Made by a program: the position numbers and the translations under genes. Below are positions 42,044 through 49,319 of a DNA stretch of 64,000 nt, in pieces (the first letter of the stretch is position 1; every line of letters begins with the position of its first letter). Where the stretch lies: assembly GCA_964406005.1 (NCBI GenBank), contig CAYOPZ010000002.1, forward strand, positions 162,182 to 226,181. The letters are read 5' to 3'. The notes beneath the pieces are model-generated. The model saw only the letters and a program-made list of their open reading frames with translations. It made no database searches and was not told where the DNA came from. This DNA is from CAYOPZ01 sp964406005 (GTDB taxonomy: Bacteria > Bacteroidota > Bacteroidia > Bacteroidales > SM23-62).

Positions 42044-43398
42044 ACCACGCCATACAACATTCTTCCCACACCCAGGTATATCATCAGGCTTGTGATGTCG
42101 TTCAGGGTCGTTATAAACGGCCCGGTGGCCAGGGCCGGATCGATCTTCAAACGGTTCAGTACCAGGGGTATGAATGTGCCAACAAGCGAGGCAGAAAGGA
42201 CGACCGATATCAGCGCCGAACTTACCGCCAGGGTAAGCGCAAGGGATTCTTTCCGGAGCAGGTTGTAGGCAAGCATCAGGGATGACAGTATCAGACCGTT
42301 GATCAGCGCCACGCCGAGCTCCTTCAGGAGCTTGTGTCCCGTGGATTCGATCCCGAGGGTCCCGGCCGCAATACTCCCAACGATGATGGCGGAAGACTGT
42401 ACCCCGACATTCCCTCCCATGGCCGCGATCAGCGGGATGAAAAACGCCATCTCGGGATAGATCCTCAATTCATCCTCATATTGCCCGAGCACCAGGGCGG
42501 CCATGATGCCTCCGAACATACCGACCAGCAGCCAGGGTATCCTGGCCCTGGTAAGCAGCAGGACATTATCGGAAGGTTCAATGTCCTCGGAAATACCGGA
42601 AGCCATCTGGTAATCACGCTCCGCTTCTTCACGGATCACATCCACCACATCGTCAATGGTGATCCTCCCCATAAGGCGTCCGATGGAATCCACCACAGGC
42701 AGGGCCACAAGGTCGTACTTGTTCATGATGTTGCCCACTTCCTCGTTGTCCGTATCGGTCCTGACCGAAATGACATCCGGGTAATAAAGGTTCTCGATCT
42801 TTTCGTTCCTGTTTGCAAGCAGGAGCTTTTTCAGGGAAAGTATGCCGTGAAGGATATCATTGTCATCCACTACATACACATAATACACTTCGTCCACATC
42901 CTCCGCCTGTTTCCGCATTTCCCGCAGGCATGTCACAATGTTCCAGTTCTTGTTCACCTTGATCAGTTCCTTGGCCATAAGCCCCCCGGCCGTATCCTCT
43001 CCATAGTGCAGAAGATCTACGATATCCCCGGCAAGCTCCGCATCCTCAATGTGATGGAGAACCTCCTCCTGTCTTTCCTCCGGCAGCTCACCTATGACAT
43101 CGGCCGCGTCGTCCGAGTCCATTTCCTCGATAAAATGCCTGGCGATCTCTTCCCCGGAAAGGACTTTCAGCAATCGTTCACGCTTGTCATCCTCAAGTTC
43201 GATAAGCAGGTCGGCCCGCGTCTCCCCTTCGATGTGCAGGTATACGAATTTCACTTCCTCAATGCTGAGCTCATTGAAGATTGCAGCCAGATCCGCAGGA
43301 TGCATGGAAGCAACGAGGTCACTGACCGATTGCTCTTCATTCCTTTCGATCTTCTCCTTCAGATCGTCGATGAATTCCCTTGTAAGCTCGAATGCCAT
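42040..43398 (-). CDS. mgtE: Magnesium transporter MgtE
   Basis: Mg2+-gated Mg2+ channel of the inner membrane. 452 residues: an N-terminal superhelical MgtE_N domain at about 20-130 (LSIEEVKFVYLHIEG, SDDAADVIGELPEERQ), two CBS domains from about 140 to 260 (the segment RITIDDVVDVIREEAERD ends them), and five membrane helices after 290, including MGGNVGVQSSAIIV, which is the conserved pore segment. Start ATG at 43398. Its stop is embedded in the 19-bp tandem duplication with the permease gene. Downstream of rsmA on the same strand with a 43-bp gap. Confidence 0.94.
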   Translation of the reverse strand: MAFELTREFIDDLKEKIERNEEQSVSDLVASMHPADLAAIFNELSIEEVKFVYLHIEGETRADLLIELEDDKRERLLKVLSGEEIARHFIEEMDSDDAADVIGELPEERQEEVLHHIEDAELAGDIVDLLHYGEDTAGGLMAKELIKVNKNWNIVTCLREMRKQAEDVDEVYYVYVVDDNDILHGILSLKKLLLANRNEKIENLYYPDVISVRTDTDNEEVGNIMNKYDLVALPVVDSIGRLMGRITIDDVVDVIREEAERDYQMASGISEDIEPSDNVLLLTRARIPWLLVGMFGGIMAALVLGQYEDELRIYPEMAFFIPLIAAMGGNVGVQSSAIIVGSIAAGTLGIESTGHKLLKELGVALINGLILSSLMLAYNLLRKESLALTLAVSSALISVVLSASLVGTFIPLVLNRLKIDPALATGPFITTLNDITSLMIYLGVGRMLYGVV

Positions 43399-43441
43399 GA
43401 TCGAACAAGCTGTTTTTCAAACTGATCGCGAATTTAATAAA

Positions 43442-44215
43442 TTAAACTGATTTCCCCGCTTCAAGTCCGGCTGCAAGTTCTATAAACTGCTCTATGGTCA
43501 GTTGTTCGGGCCTGCAATCCAGCAATCCCCTGTCGATGGGCTCCGTGTCAAACAGGCTTTTCAGCGAGTTGCGCAGCATCTTGCGGCGCTGGTTGAATGC
43601 CGCTTTGACCACTTTGGTGAAGGTTTTTTCACTGCAGGGCAGTTCCGTACGGTTATTTCGGGTCAGGCGAACGACGGCAGACCGGACCGCGGGGGGAGGC
43701 GTGAACACGGAGGGAGAGACGGGAAACAGGTACACTATATCGTAAAAAGCCTGCAGCAACACCGACAATATACCGTAGGTTTTCGACCCGGGGCCTGAAC
43801 GAATGCGGTCCGCCACCTCCTTCTGTATCATGCAGACCACCTGGGGGATGTCGTTCTTATACCCGAGTATCCTGAAAAAGATCTGGCTGGAGATATTGTA
43901 CGGGAAATTCCCTATGACACGGAACGGTGCGGGAAAGATCCCGGTAAGATCGCATCTCAGGAAATCATCGTGAAGTATATCGTCTTTCCTCCCCGGGAAA
44001 CGTTCGATCAGCCAGGATATTGCTTCCCGGTCTATTTCCATTACTTTTACAGGCTGCCCGGTCTCAAACAGGTACTTTGTCAGCACGCCTGTGCCCGGTC
44101 CGATCTCGAGAACAGGAATACTGCCCGTAAGGTCGAGGCTGTTTACGATTTTCCGGGCGATGTTCTCGTCGCGCAGAAAATGCTGGCCGAGGCTCTTCTT
44201 GGGTCTGACTGACAT
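43442..44215 (-). CDS. rsmA: 16S rRNA (adenine 1518/1519) dimethyltransferase
   Basis: Dimethylates two adjacent adenines near the 3' end of 16S rRNA. 257 residues. SLGQHFLRDENIARKI (N-terminal motif), LEIGPGTGVLTKYL (SAM motif I) and VIGNFPYNISSQIFF (motif IV, NFPY type) are all clear, and QRRKMLRNSL marks the C-terminal domain. Start ATG at 44215. It lies upstream of mgtE on the same strand and is divergent from the MalY/PatB gene. Confidence 0.95.
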   Translation of the reverse strand: MSVRPKKSLGQHFLRDENIARKIVNSLDLTGSIPVLEIGPGTGVLTKYLFETGQPVKVMEIDREAISWLIERFPGRKDDILHDDFLRCDLTGIFPAPFRVIGNFPYNISSQIFFRILGYKNDIPQVVCMIQKEVADRIRSGPGSKTYGILSVLLQAFYDIVYLFPVSPSVFTPPPAVRSAVVRLTRNNRTELPCSEKTFTKVVKAAFNQRRKMLRNSLKSLFDTEPIDRGLLDCRPEQLTIEQFIELAAGLEAGKSV

Positions 44216-44302
44216 GGCAGGGTCGATAAGATAAATATAAAGGTTTTTAAAAAAACCGCAGATTGATTATTAATCGTATGTTTACGGAAAGATCCCGAAA
44301 AA

Positions 44303-45478
44303 ATGAAGTACAATTTCGATGAGCGGGTGGAAAGGCGGAATTCCGCCTGCTATAAATACGATTTTGCCGGTGAGTATTTCGGGACCGACGACCTGCTCCC
44401 CATGTGGGTGGCGGATATGGACTTCCGCACCCCGGATTTCATCATGGAGGCCATCAGGGAGCGCAGCCGGCATGAAATACTGGGATATTCCATCCGGCCC
44501 GCTTCATCCTATCAGGCGATCATCGAATGGTACGGGAAACGCCAGGGCTGGAACATAGAAAAGGAATGGATACTCTTCACTCCCGGCGTGGTCCCGGCGC
44601 TGAGCATGGCCGTCAGGGCCTTCACCCGGGAAGGCGAAAAGGTTATCGTACAGCCCCCGGTGTACCATCCTTTCTTTTCCGTGATCAGTGACAACCGCAG
44701 GGTTCCCCTGTACAATCCGCTTCGGGAAGAGAACGGAACCTGGAAAATGGACCTTGACGACCTCCGTAAAAAAATAAGCGGTGACGTGAAGCTCATCCTC
44801 CTGAGCCATCCGCACAACCCGGTAGGACGCGTCTGGACGGAGGAGGAACTTGCCGGGCTTGCCTCGATCTGCATGGAAAACAACATCATCATCCTTTCCG
44901 ACGAGATCCATTCCGACCTGGTATTCGAACCTCACCGGCATACGCCCTTCTCCATGCTGTCGGAAGAGATTGCCGCCCGCACCATTACCTGCGTGGCTGC
45001 CAGCAAAACCTTCAATACGGCCGGCCTTGCCTCTTCTGTGGTTGTGATACCCGACCGGGCATTGCGTGAAAAATTCAGGCATGAGATTGACACGGGCCAC
45101 CTGGGCATGGGCAATATCTTCGGCACGGTGGCCCTCGAGGCTGCATACAGGCAGGGTGAAGGCTGGCTAGAACAACTGCTCGCATACCTGCAGGAAAACG
45201 TAAATGTCCTGCAGCATTATATCGAAAACAGGCTGCCGGGCATCAGATGGACCCCGCCCGAGGCCACCTACCTGGCCTGGCTTGACATGCGAAAACTGGG
45301 ATTAAAAGGTAAAAAGCTCAGGCAGTTCATGATCGAAAAGGCAAAGATCGGATGCAATGACGGCCCTACATTCGGTACGGGAGGAGAGGGCTTCCAGCGC
45401 CTGAACTTCGCCTGTCCCAGGCCGGTCCTCGAGCAGGCGCTGAACCGGCTTGAAACGGCAATCGGAAATAATTCGTAA
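44303..45478 (+). CDS. MalY/PatB-family PLP-dependent C-S lyase
   Basis: 391 residues, aminotransferase class I/II fold. Start block YNFDERVERRNSACYKYDF, then LPMWVADMDFRTPDFI, which is the MalY/PatB signature, LSHPHNPVGRVWTEEEL near 170, and CVAASKTFNTAGLASS near 232 with the PLP-binding lysine in SKTFN. Members cleave cystathionine or cysteine conjugates to ammonia, pyruvate and a thiol; E. coli MalY also represses the maltose regulon. Methionine supply is the likely role. Possible -7 element TATGTTTA lies about 25 bp upstream of the ATG. Confidence 0.88.
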   Translation: MKYNFDERVERRNSACYKYDFAGEYFGTDDLLPMWVADMDFRTPDFIMEAIRERSRHEILGYSIRPASSYQAIIEWYGKRQGWNIEKEWILFTPGVVPALSMAVRAFTREGEKVIVQPPVYHPFFSVISDNRRVPLYNPLREENGTWKMDLDDLRKKISGDVKLILLSHPHNPVGRVWTEEELAGLASICMENNIIILSDEIHSDLVFEPHRHTPFSMLSEEIAARTITCVAASKTFNTAGLASSVVVIPDRALREKFRHEIDTGHLGMGNIFGTVALEAAYRQGEGWLEQLLAYLQENVNVLQHYIENRLPGIRWTPPEATYLAWLDMRKLGLKGKKLRQFMIEKAKIGCNDGPTFGTGGEGFQRLNFACPRPVLEQALNRLETAIGNNS

Positions 45479-45513
45479 TTTTAAGACAAGCTCATGCATG
45501 AACCCGCCCACAG

Positions 45514-46941
45514 ATGAAATTGTCAAGAAACATCGGATTCCCCCTTACACTCGGATTCGGCCTGCTTGTCATCGCCATCCTTATCAATACCGTAATATCC
45601 TCCCGCACCGTTGACAGGATCACCCGGTCCTGGCAGGAGGTAAGCGGCACCCTCGATCCTTCCCTGAGGTCCCTTAATGATTTGCGTGAAATCGTTGAGC
45701 TTGCCGGTGATCTTGCACAGGCCCGCCCGCCCGCGATGTCCGTGATCGTATCCCTTGTACAGGAGGATCTTCCGGGCGCAGACCGTGAATTGAAAAGGTT
45801 GTACCCGGGATGGAGGCAACAGGACCGTGAAATCTATGACGACCTGTCTGCCTACATTTCGGATTCTCTCGTTGCACAGGTGACCGAATACAGCCTGCAA
45901 TACGGCATAACCTCCGGCAGCCCGGCGCCCGGAAGCGCTCAGCTTGCGAAACTGGCAAGGACCTGTGAGCATGCAGCAGACCTGATCTCCGGCCTGACCG
46001 GAAGGATCGAACAAAAGGCCACCGAAGCAAACCGGCAGGCATTAAGCGATTACCGGAGGGGCAGGAACATCCTGCTGACCACGGGAATGACTCTTGCCCT
46101 GGCCGCACTGGCCATCGCCTTTATACTTTCCCGCTCCCTGGTATTAAGGATCAGGCAGTACCGCAATGTCATCTCCTCCATGGCAAAGGGCAATCTCCCG
46201 GATGAAAAGCTTCGCGAAGGACAGGACGAAATGGGACGGATAGGCAGCGCCCTGAACAGCCTTATAAAGGGGCTGAAGAATCTTTTTAATTTCTCCGAAG
46301 AGATCGGGAAGGGGAATTTTTCCGGTGATTTCAAGCCCCTCAGCGAAGACGATGTCCTGGGGAATTCTCTCATCCGCCTCAGGGAGGATCTGAAGAATGC
46401 AGCCATCGAAGACGAAAAACGCCAGAAGGAGGATGAGCGCAGGAACTGGTCCAACCAGGGAATCGCAAGGTTCAGCGAGATACTGAGGGAACATTCGGGA
46501 AAGCCCGAAGACCTAACAGGCCATGTGATCTCCGACCTGGTCAAATACATGGGAGCCCTGGTCGGGGGCATCTTCCTGATAAGAAAAAACAAGAAGGGAG
46601 AGGATGAGATCGACCTCGTGGCAAGCTATGCATACAACCGGAAAAAGCACCTGCAAAAGAAGATCTCGCCCGGCGAAGGGCTGGTCGGAAGATGCGTTCA
46701 GGAAGGAAGCACCATCTTCATGACAGACATACCCCCGGATTATATAAAGATCAAATCCGGGCTGGGAGAAGACAACCCGAGAAGCCTGCTGATCGTTCCG
46801 CTGAAATTCAACGAAGCCATCATCGGCGTGGTCGAGATCGCTTCCCTGGAGGTGTTCGAGGATTACCAGATCGAGTTCATCGAACGCATCGGCACAAGCA
46901 TTGCCTCTTCGCTCGCCGCCCGCCAGGCGGAAACTTCTTGA
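45514..46941 (+). CDS. Membrane sensor with HAMP-like and GAF domains, no output domain
   Basis: 475 residues. Transmembrane helices at about 11-30 (LTLGFGLLVIAILINTV) and 185-207 (ILLTTGMTLALAALAIAFIL) enclose a periplasmic region of about 150 residues. A HAMP-like segment follows at about 208-270, a coiled-coil stretch with many Lys/Glu at about 285-325, and a GAF domain at about 340-470 (GALVGGIFLIRKN, SPGEGLVGRCVQEGSTIFM, SLLIVPLKFNEAIIGVVEIAS). The protein stops right after GAF. There is no histidine kinase, GGDEF or phosphatase domain, so it must signal through a partner or be a truncated kinase. Confidence 0.8.
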   Translation: MKLSRNIGFPLTLGFGLLVIAILINTVISSRTVDRITRSWQEVSGTLDPSLRSLNDLREIVELAGDLAQARPPAMSVIVSLVQEDLPGADRELKRLYPGWRQQDREIYDDLSAYISDSLVAQVTEYSLQYGITSGSPAPGSAQLAKLARTCEHAADLISGLTGRIEQKATEANRQALSDYRRGRNILLTTGMTLALAALAIAFILSRSLVLRIRQYRNVISSMAKGNLPDEKLREGQDEMGRIGSALNSLIKGLKNLFNFSEEIGKGNFSGDFKPLSEDDVLGNSLIRLREDLKNAAIEDEKRQKEDERRNWSNQGIARFSEILREHSGKPEDLTGHVISDLVKYMGALVGGIFLIRKNKKGEDEIDLVASYAYNRKKHLQKKISPGEGLVGRCVQEGSTIFMTDIPPDYIKIKSGLGEDNPRSLLIVPLKFNEAIIGVVEIASLEVFEDYQIEFIERIGTSIASSLAARQAETS

Positions 46942-47032
46942 AAAGCAGCGTTGCAATCAACGGGAGGAGCGGTTCCGTATCCAGTATGACCGGTAACGCA
47001 ACCTATTCACTGCTTGCATCATCTTACTAAAA

Positions 47033-47557
47033 ATGACCAAACCTGATATGAGCCGTTTATTCCTTGGCATCGTCCCTTTGATCTTAATGATGGGTTGTGA
47101 AAAAACGGAATATCCTTCACAGGGTGTCCTGGAATTTTACCTGCTGGAGGATTTTCAATCATATGACTATATGAAAATAGATGAAAATACTGCCGTACTG
47201 TCGGATACGGCCCTGATTAAATATGATGACATCATTTCGTATAACACAAATACGCATTCATTCCGGATCAAAGATTCGACAATTCATTATGATCCCCGTG
47301 ATTTCTCTCCTCTTCTCAGGAAAGCATTTGCCGTTACGATCGACAGGGATATCATATATACCGGGTATTTCTGGTCGGGTTTCCTGTCGGCAGGTTGCAA
47401 CTGGGTTGTGGTAGATCTTGTGTGGGCAGACTGGAAAAATGAACTCACTGTCGAAGTGGGGTACCCGGGATTAATTGAGGGAGATTTTATACCGGACAGG
47501 AGAAACGACGGGAGGATCCTGGCACTGTTAAAAAGAGATCATAAACTGAGAGATTAG
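47033..47557 (+). CDS. Putative lipoprotein of unknown function
   Basis: 174 residues. The segment LFLGIVPLILMMGCEKTE is a lipoprotein signal with Cys at about residue 23 (M-M-G-C lipobox), so the mature protein is probably anchored in the periplasm or outer membrane. A downstream ATG at 47048 would also give a good signal. The mature part is rich in Asp and Tyr and includes LLEDFQSYDYMKIDEN and CNWVVVDLVWADWK; I recognise no family. It lies between the GAF sensor and an AraC regulator, same strand, gaps of about 90 and 50 bp. Confidence 0.65.
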   Translation: MTKPDMSRLFLGIVPLILMMGCEKTEYPSQGVLEFYLLEDFQSYDYMKIDENTAVLSDTALIKYDDIISYNTNTHSFRIKDSTIHYDPRDFSPLLRKAFAVTIDRDIIYTGYFWSGFLSAGCNWVVVDLVWADWKNELTVEVGYPGLIEGDFIPDRRNDGRILALLKRDHKLRD

Positions 47558-47582
47558 TTTTAAATCCTTCATTGCACAACTT

Positions 47583-47604
47583 TTGCTAATTTTATCAATA
47601 GCAA
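47583..47604 (+). promoter_or_regulatory. 6-bp inverted repeat ahead of the AraC/GyrI regulator
   Basis: TTGCTA at 47583-47588 and TAGCAA at 47599-47604 are reverse complements separated by 10 bases, ending 10 bp before the ATG at 47615. The position suits autoregulation, but a 6-bp repeat is weak evidence. Confidence 0.25.
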
Positions 47605-47614
47605 CTTGTGCGTT

Positions 47615-48544
47615 ATGGCGCTGAACGCCTGCCAGAAAGAATACATTTACCGGATCAACAGGGTGATTGATTATATCGAGAATAATCTCGATGGTGAACT
47701 GTCGCTTGAAAAGCTTTCAGGTGTCGCCAATTTTTCCCGGTTTCATTTTCACCGGATCTTCAGGGCATTTACCGGAGAAACATTGAATGAATTCATAAAG
47801 CGAAAACGTATAGAGAAAGCCGCAAGTCTGTTATTAACCGAAGTGGATAAACCGATCCAGGAAATCGCAGAATATTGCGGGTTTAACAGTTTTTCCGTGT
47901 TCTGCCGGAATTTCAGGGAAAGATTTAATACGAGTGCCAAAAAATTTCGTGAAATCAATACTTTTCAAAATAGCAAGAACCGTCAAATCAAAAGCAAGAC
48001 CGGTAAAATAACGCAAACCTCCCTTGACTATGTTTGGGATGATCATTCATCAAAAAAACGGAGGTTAATCATGAAAAAGAATTATGAAATCAGTGAAATG
48101 CCTGAAATGAATGTTATTTATTGCAGGCATACAGGTCAATTCGACAAGATCGGAGCTGCCTATGATAAACTTTTCAGATGGGCCGGCCCGAGAGGTTTGC
48201 TGAAATTTCCGGAGACCAAATCGCTTACATACTACCATGACGACCCTAAAATCACGGAGATCGATAAAGTCAGGCAAAGTGCCTGCATCACGGTAAATGA
48301 GGATGTCAAAACCGAAGGTGAAATCGGAAAAATGACAATACCCGGAGGCAGGTATATCGTTGGTCATTTTGAAATCGGTGTAACAGAATTTCAAAATGCA
48401 TGGGACTCGGTTTGTGTCTGGTTGTCGGAAAGCGGGTATCAGCCTGCTGACGGGAATCCCTATGAGCTGTATCACAATGACCACAAGGAACATCCTGAAA
48501 AGAAATTCATTGTTGATATCTGCATTCCCGTAAAACCCCTGTAA
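47615..48544 (+). CDS. AraC-family regulator with C-terminal GyrI-like domain
   Basis: 309 residues from the ATG at 47615. Two helix-turn-helix motifs occupy residues about 8-108: LSLEKLSGVANFSRFHFHRI and IQEIAEYCGFNSFSVFCRNF. A linker rich in Lys/Ser follows, then from about 150 the GyrI-like (SOS-like effector-binding) domain with YEISEMPEMNVIYCRHTGQ and GGRYIVGHFEIGVTEF. Such regulators (Rob/BmrR-like) sense hydrophobic drugs or modified sugars through the GyrI domain. No obvious efflux gene is adjacent, so the target is unknown. Confidence 0.88.
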   Translation: MALNACQKEYIYRINRVIDYIENNLDGELSLEKLSGVANFSRFHFHRIFRAFTGETLNEFIKRKRIEKAASLLLTEVDKPIQEIAEYCGFNSFSVFCRNFRERFNTSAKKFREINTFQNSKNRQIKSKTGKITQTSLDYVWDDHSSKKRRLIMKKNYEISEMPEMNVIYCRHTGQFDKIGAAYDKLFRWAGPRGLLKFPETKSLTYYHDDPKITEIDKVRQSACITVNEDVKTEGEIGKMTIPGGRYIVGHFEIGVTEFQNAWDSVCVWLSESGYQPADGNPYELYHNDHKEHPEKKFIVDICIPVKPL

Positions 48545-48638
48545 GTATCTGCGGTTATACGCTGAACTTCATCATTCCCTTTCCGTTTTTATCCGGTATC
48601 AACCTGTATAATTCCCTGAAAAGGAGAGTTACGTCCTG

Positions 48639-48671
48639 AAGCCGGGGAAGAGCAGGGCTTTACCCCGGCTT
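48639..48671. terminator. GC-rich hairpin downstream of the AraC/GyrI gene
   Basis: AAGCCGGGG (48639-48647) pairs with CCCCGGCTT (48663-48671) around a 15-base loop, a 9-bp stem. It lies 95 bp after the regulator stop. The T tract is poor (TTTGCATAA) so it may act as a processing or mRNA-end hairpin rather than a strict intrinsic terminator. Confidence 0.5.
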
Positions 48672-48741
48672 TGCATAACTTAATTTTATATCCGGTTTCT
48701 AATTACCGGTGCAGGATTGTTTTCCTGAAAGTCAATTCACC

Positions 48742-48749
48742 TATCTTTG
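48742..48749 (+). promoter_or_regulatory. Bacteroidota -7 promoter element for the small membrane protein
   Basis: TATCTTTG matches TAnnTTTG exactly, 25 bp upstream of the ATG at 48775; a TTG at 48717-48719 could be the -33 box with 22 bp between. Confidence 0.55.
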
Positions 48750-48774
48750 ATACAGGACTGTTAAGGAAATTAAA

Positions 48775-49236
48775 ATGTTTAAAAAATTCGCTTACATTCT
48801 GCTATTGGCTGCAATTGTCGGAGTTTCAGGTGTTCTGGCGCTGCAATACAAATTAAAGATCGGACCCATAATCCTGTCTTTGACAATCATTCCTTTTGTG
48901 GGACTTATCCTTGCGAAACGTTCGATAAAAGGAGCTATACCGGATTTGATTTTCGGCACAATTGACACAGGACTGCTGACAATTCCCGCTTTGTGGGGCG
49001 GAATACTGTTTGGAGTTGTAGGAGCAATCGCAGGCGGAGTGGTTGGGGACTCAATCACAGACTCGATTGCAGGGTTTTTTGAAGGAGGAATAGCAAAATG
49101 GTTAAGAGAAAAGGGAATCAACGAATCACGCGAACCTGTAACAACCTCACTGGGGAAAATGGCAGGTTGTCTTTTCGGCAGCGGACTTGTATTGACCATT
49201 GCCTTGCTCTTCGGAATCAATCCGGAATTCGAATAA
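48775..49236 (+). CDS. Small polytopic membrane protein of unknown function
   Basis: 153 residues with four hydrophobic segments: about 5-22, 29-47, 62-90 (GTIDTGLLTIPALWGGILF with the glycine-rich GVVGAIAGGVVGD) and 129-147. The glycine-zipper-like stretch GVVGAIAGGVVGDSITDSIAG is notable and could pack helices tightly. No family was recognised. It has its own promoter and converges on the TonB receptor gene. Codon use and GC are slightly lower than in the housekeeping genes. Confidence 0.6.
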   Translation: MFKKFAYILLLAAIVGVSGVLALQYKLKIGPIILSLTIIPFVGLILAKRSIKGAIPDLIFGTIDTGLLTIPALWGGILFGVVGAIAGGVVGDSITDSIAGFFEGGIAKWLREKGINESREPVTTSLGKMAGCLFGSGLVLTIALLFGINPEFE

Positions 49237-49319
49237 GTACGAAATTACGGATGTGAACCGCCGCAATAACACCTACATTGCAGGGAATCAATGAAACAGG
49301 ATTTTCACGGTTCCGGCAT

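Noticed and set aside
46942..47032. 30-codon open frame between the GAF sensor and the lipoprotein
   Set aside because: It opens with TTG with no RBS and resembles nothing; gap of 91 bp only.
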